From assembly GCA_012965455.1 (NCBI GenBank), contig DTSG01000141.1, positions 1 to 14,636 on the forward strand: a stretch of DNA of 14,636 nucleotides, given 5' to 3'. The notes below the pieces were generated by a model that had not been told where the DNA came from, ran no database searches, and worked only from the letters and a program-made list of their open reading frames with translations. The DNA is from Planctomycetaceae bacterium. Lineage in GTDB: Bacteria; Planctomycetota; Planctomycetia; Pirellulales; Pirellulaceae. The first letter of the stretch is position 1; each line of letters starts with the position of its first letter. The translations under genes were made by a program, and so were the position numbers. Below, piece after piece: positions 14,232 through 14,636 of the stretch.

Positions 14232-14636
14232 CTAAAGCAACACCCTCACGGTTAAGACGCATGTTTTGGCTAAAATGTTCCCAAAATATCCCGCACAACT
14301 GTCATAAACCCATCGAGTGGCGAGGAAATTCTTTTTTAAGTAGCGATGAACCTCGATGGCCATCAACTTGGCTCCTGCTGCATTGGGATGTACTCCATCC
14401 GGAAACAGTTCCGGATGTGGATCCAAAATCTTATAGATATCGATCAACTTGACACCTTTGGACTGCCTTACAGCAGCCACCACTGCCGGAATGACTTCTT
14501 GCTTAACAACTGCATCGGGTATACCCCAGCCGTCCATCGCTACGGGTCTTGGATTGCCGCACCATAAGTAATGCTGTCACCGGCACAAGCAACTCGAAGC
14601 GGTGCGGCTACTAGGTTTGTCGCCAAATAAATCGAA
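14232..14636 (-). pseudogene. Broken SGNH/GDSL hydrolase (internal deletion, stop and frame change)
   Basis: SGNH/GDSL hydrolases are esterases whose catalytic Ser is in GDS (block I) and whose Asp and His are in DxxH (block V). From the right edge one minus-strand frame reads RVACAGDSITYGAAIQDP (GDSIT at 14567-14581), a good block I, and then stops at TAG (14540-14542). A second frame begins at ATG 14537 and reads DGWGIPDAVVKQEVIP through FPDGVHPNAAGAKL, a good C-terminal block V, with Asp47 and His50 of that frame. The segment normally between them, over 100 residues including the GxND block III, is absent, and the two parts are out of frame. The tail after KKNF does not look like the family and may be read-through. 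The remnant lies upstream of the giant genes on the same strand. A true deletion is likely, but an assembly collapse at the contig end is possible. The start lies beyond the edge. Confidence 0.8.

Overview
All supportable genes lie on the minus strand, so transcription runs from the right edge to the left. I see no RNA gene, CRISPR array, insertion sequence or phage gene. The gene style suggests a Planctomycetota bacterium, possibly Pirellulales-like: giant exported proteins of no familiar family, a membrane-anchored FG-GAP propeller, a TPR partner, a planctomycete-type SGNH hydrolase tail, weak promoters and moderate GC. This is inference from style; the window has no phylogenetic marker.

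Layout in transcription order. (1) At the right edge (14232-14636) is a broken SGNH/GDSL hydrolase. Its first catalytic block and its last block survive in different frames, and the middle is missing. (2) A 173-bp gap follows, with three direct repeats of exactly 16-bp period and a short palindrome, a plausible control region. (3) Two giant genes overlap as TAATG: 10330-14058 (1242 aa) and 2357-10330 (2657 aa). (4) A 181-bp gap has a weak promoter-like sequence and an inverted repeat. (5) A membrane-anchored seven-repeat FG-GAP protein (688-2175) is tightly coupled to a membrane-anchored TPR protein that runs off the left edge (1-685).

The central observation is that the two giant genes hold three diverged copies of one architecture. 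Each copy has a signal peptide, a VP(F/Y)D motif followed by a second proline motif, a colinear series of beta-rich modules, a low-complexity linker and three C-terminal membrane helices. Copy 1 is the 1242-aa protein and also has a very acidic cytoplasmic tail. Copies 2 and 3 are fused in the 2657-aa protein. At the junction the chain crosses the membrane three times, reaches a positively charged cytoplasmic stretch, and then meets a complete internal signal-peptide-like segment ending in ADA-QQ. This predicts a gene fusion that could be processed as a polyprotein.

Together the genes suggest an envelope assembly: three related inner-membrane-anchored ectodomains made from one transcript, followed by a propeller/TPR pair that also faces the periplasm. 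No enzymatic function is visible in the giant proteins, and their role is unknown.
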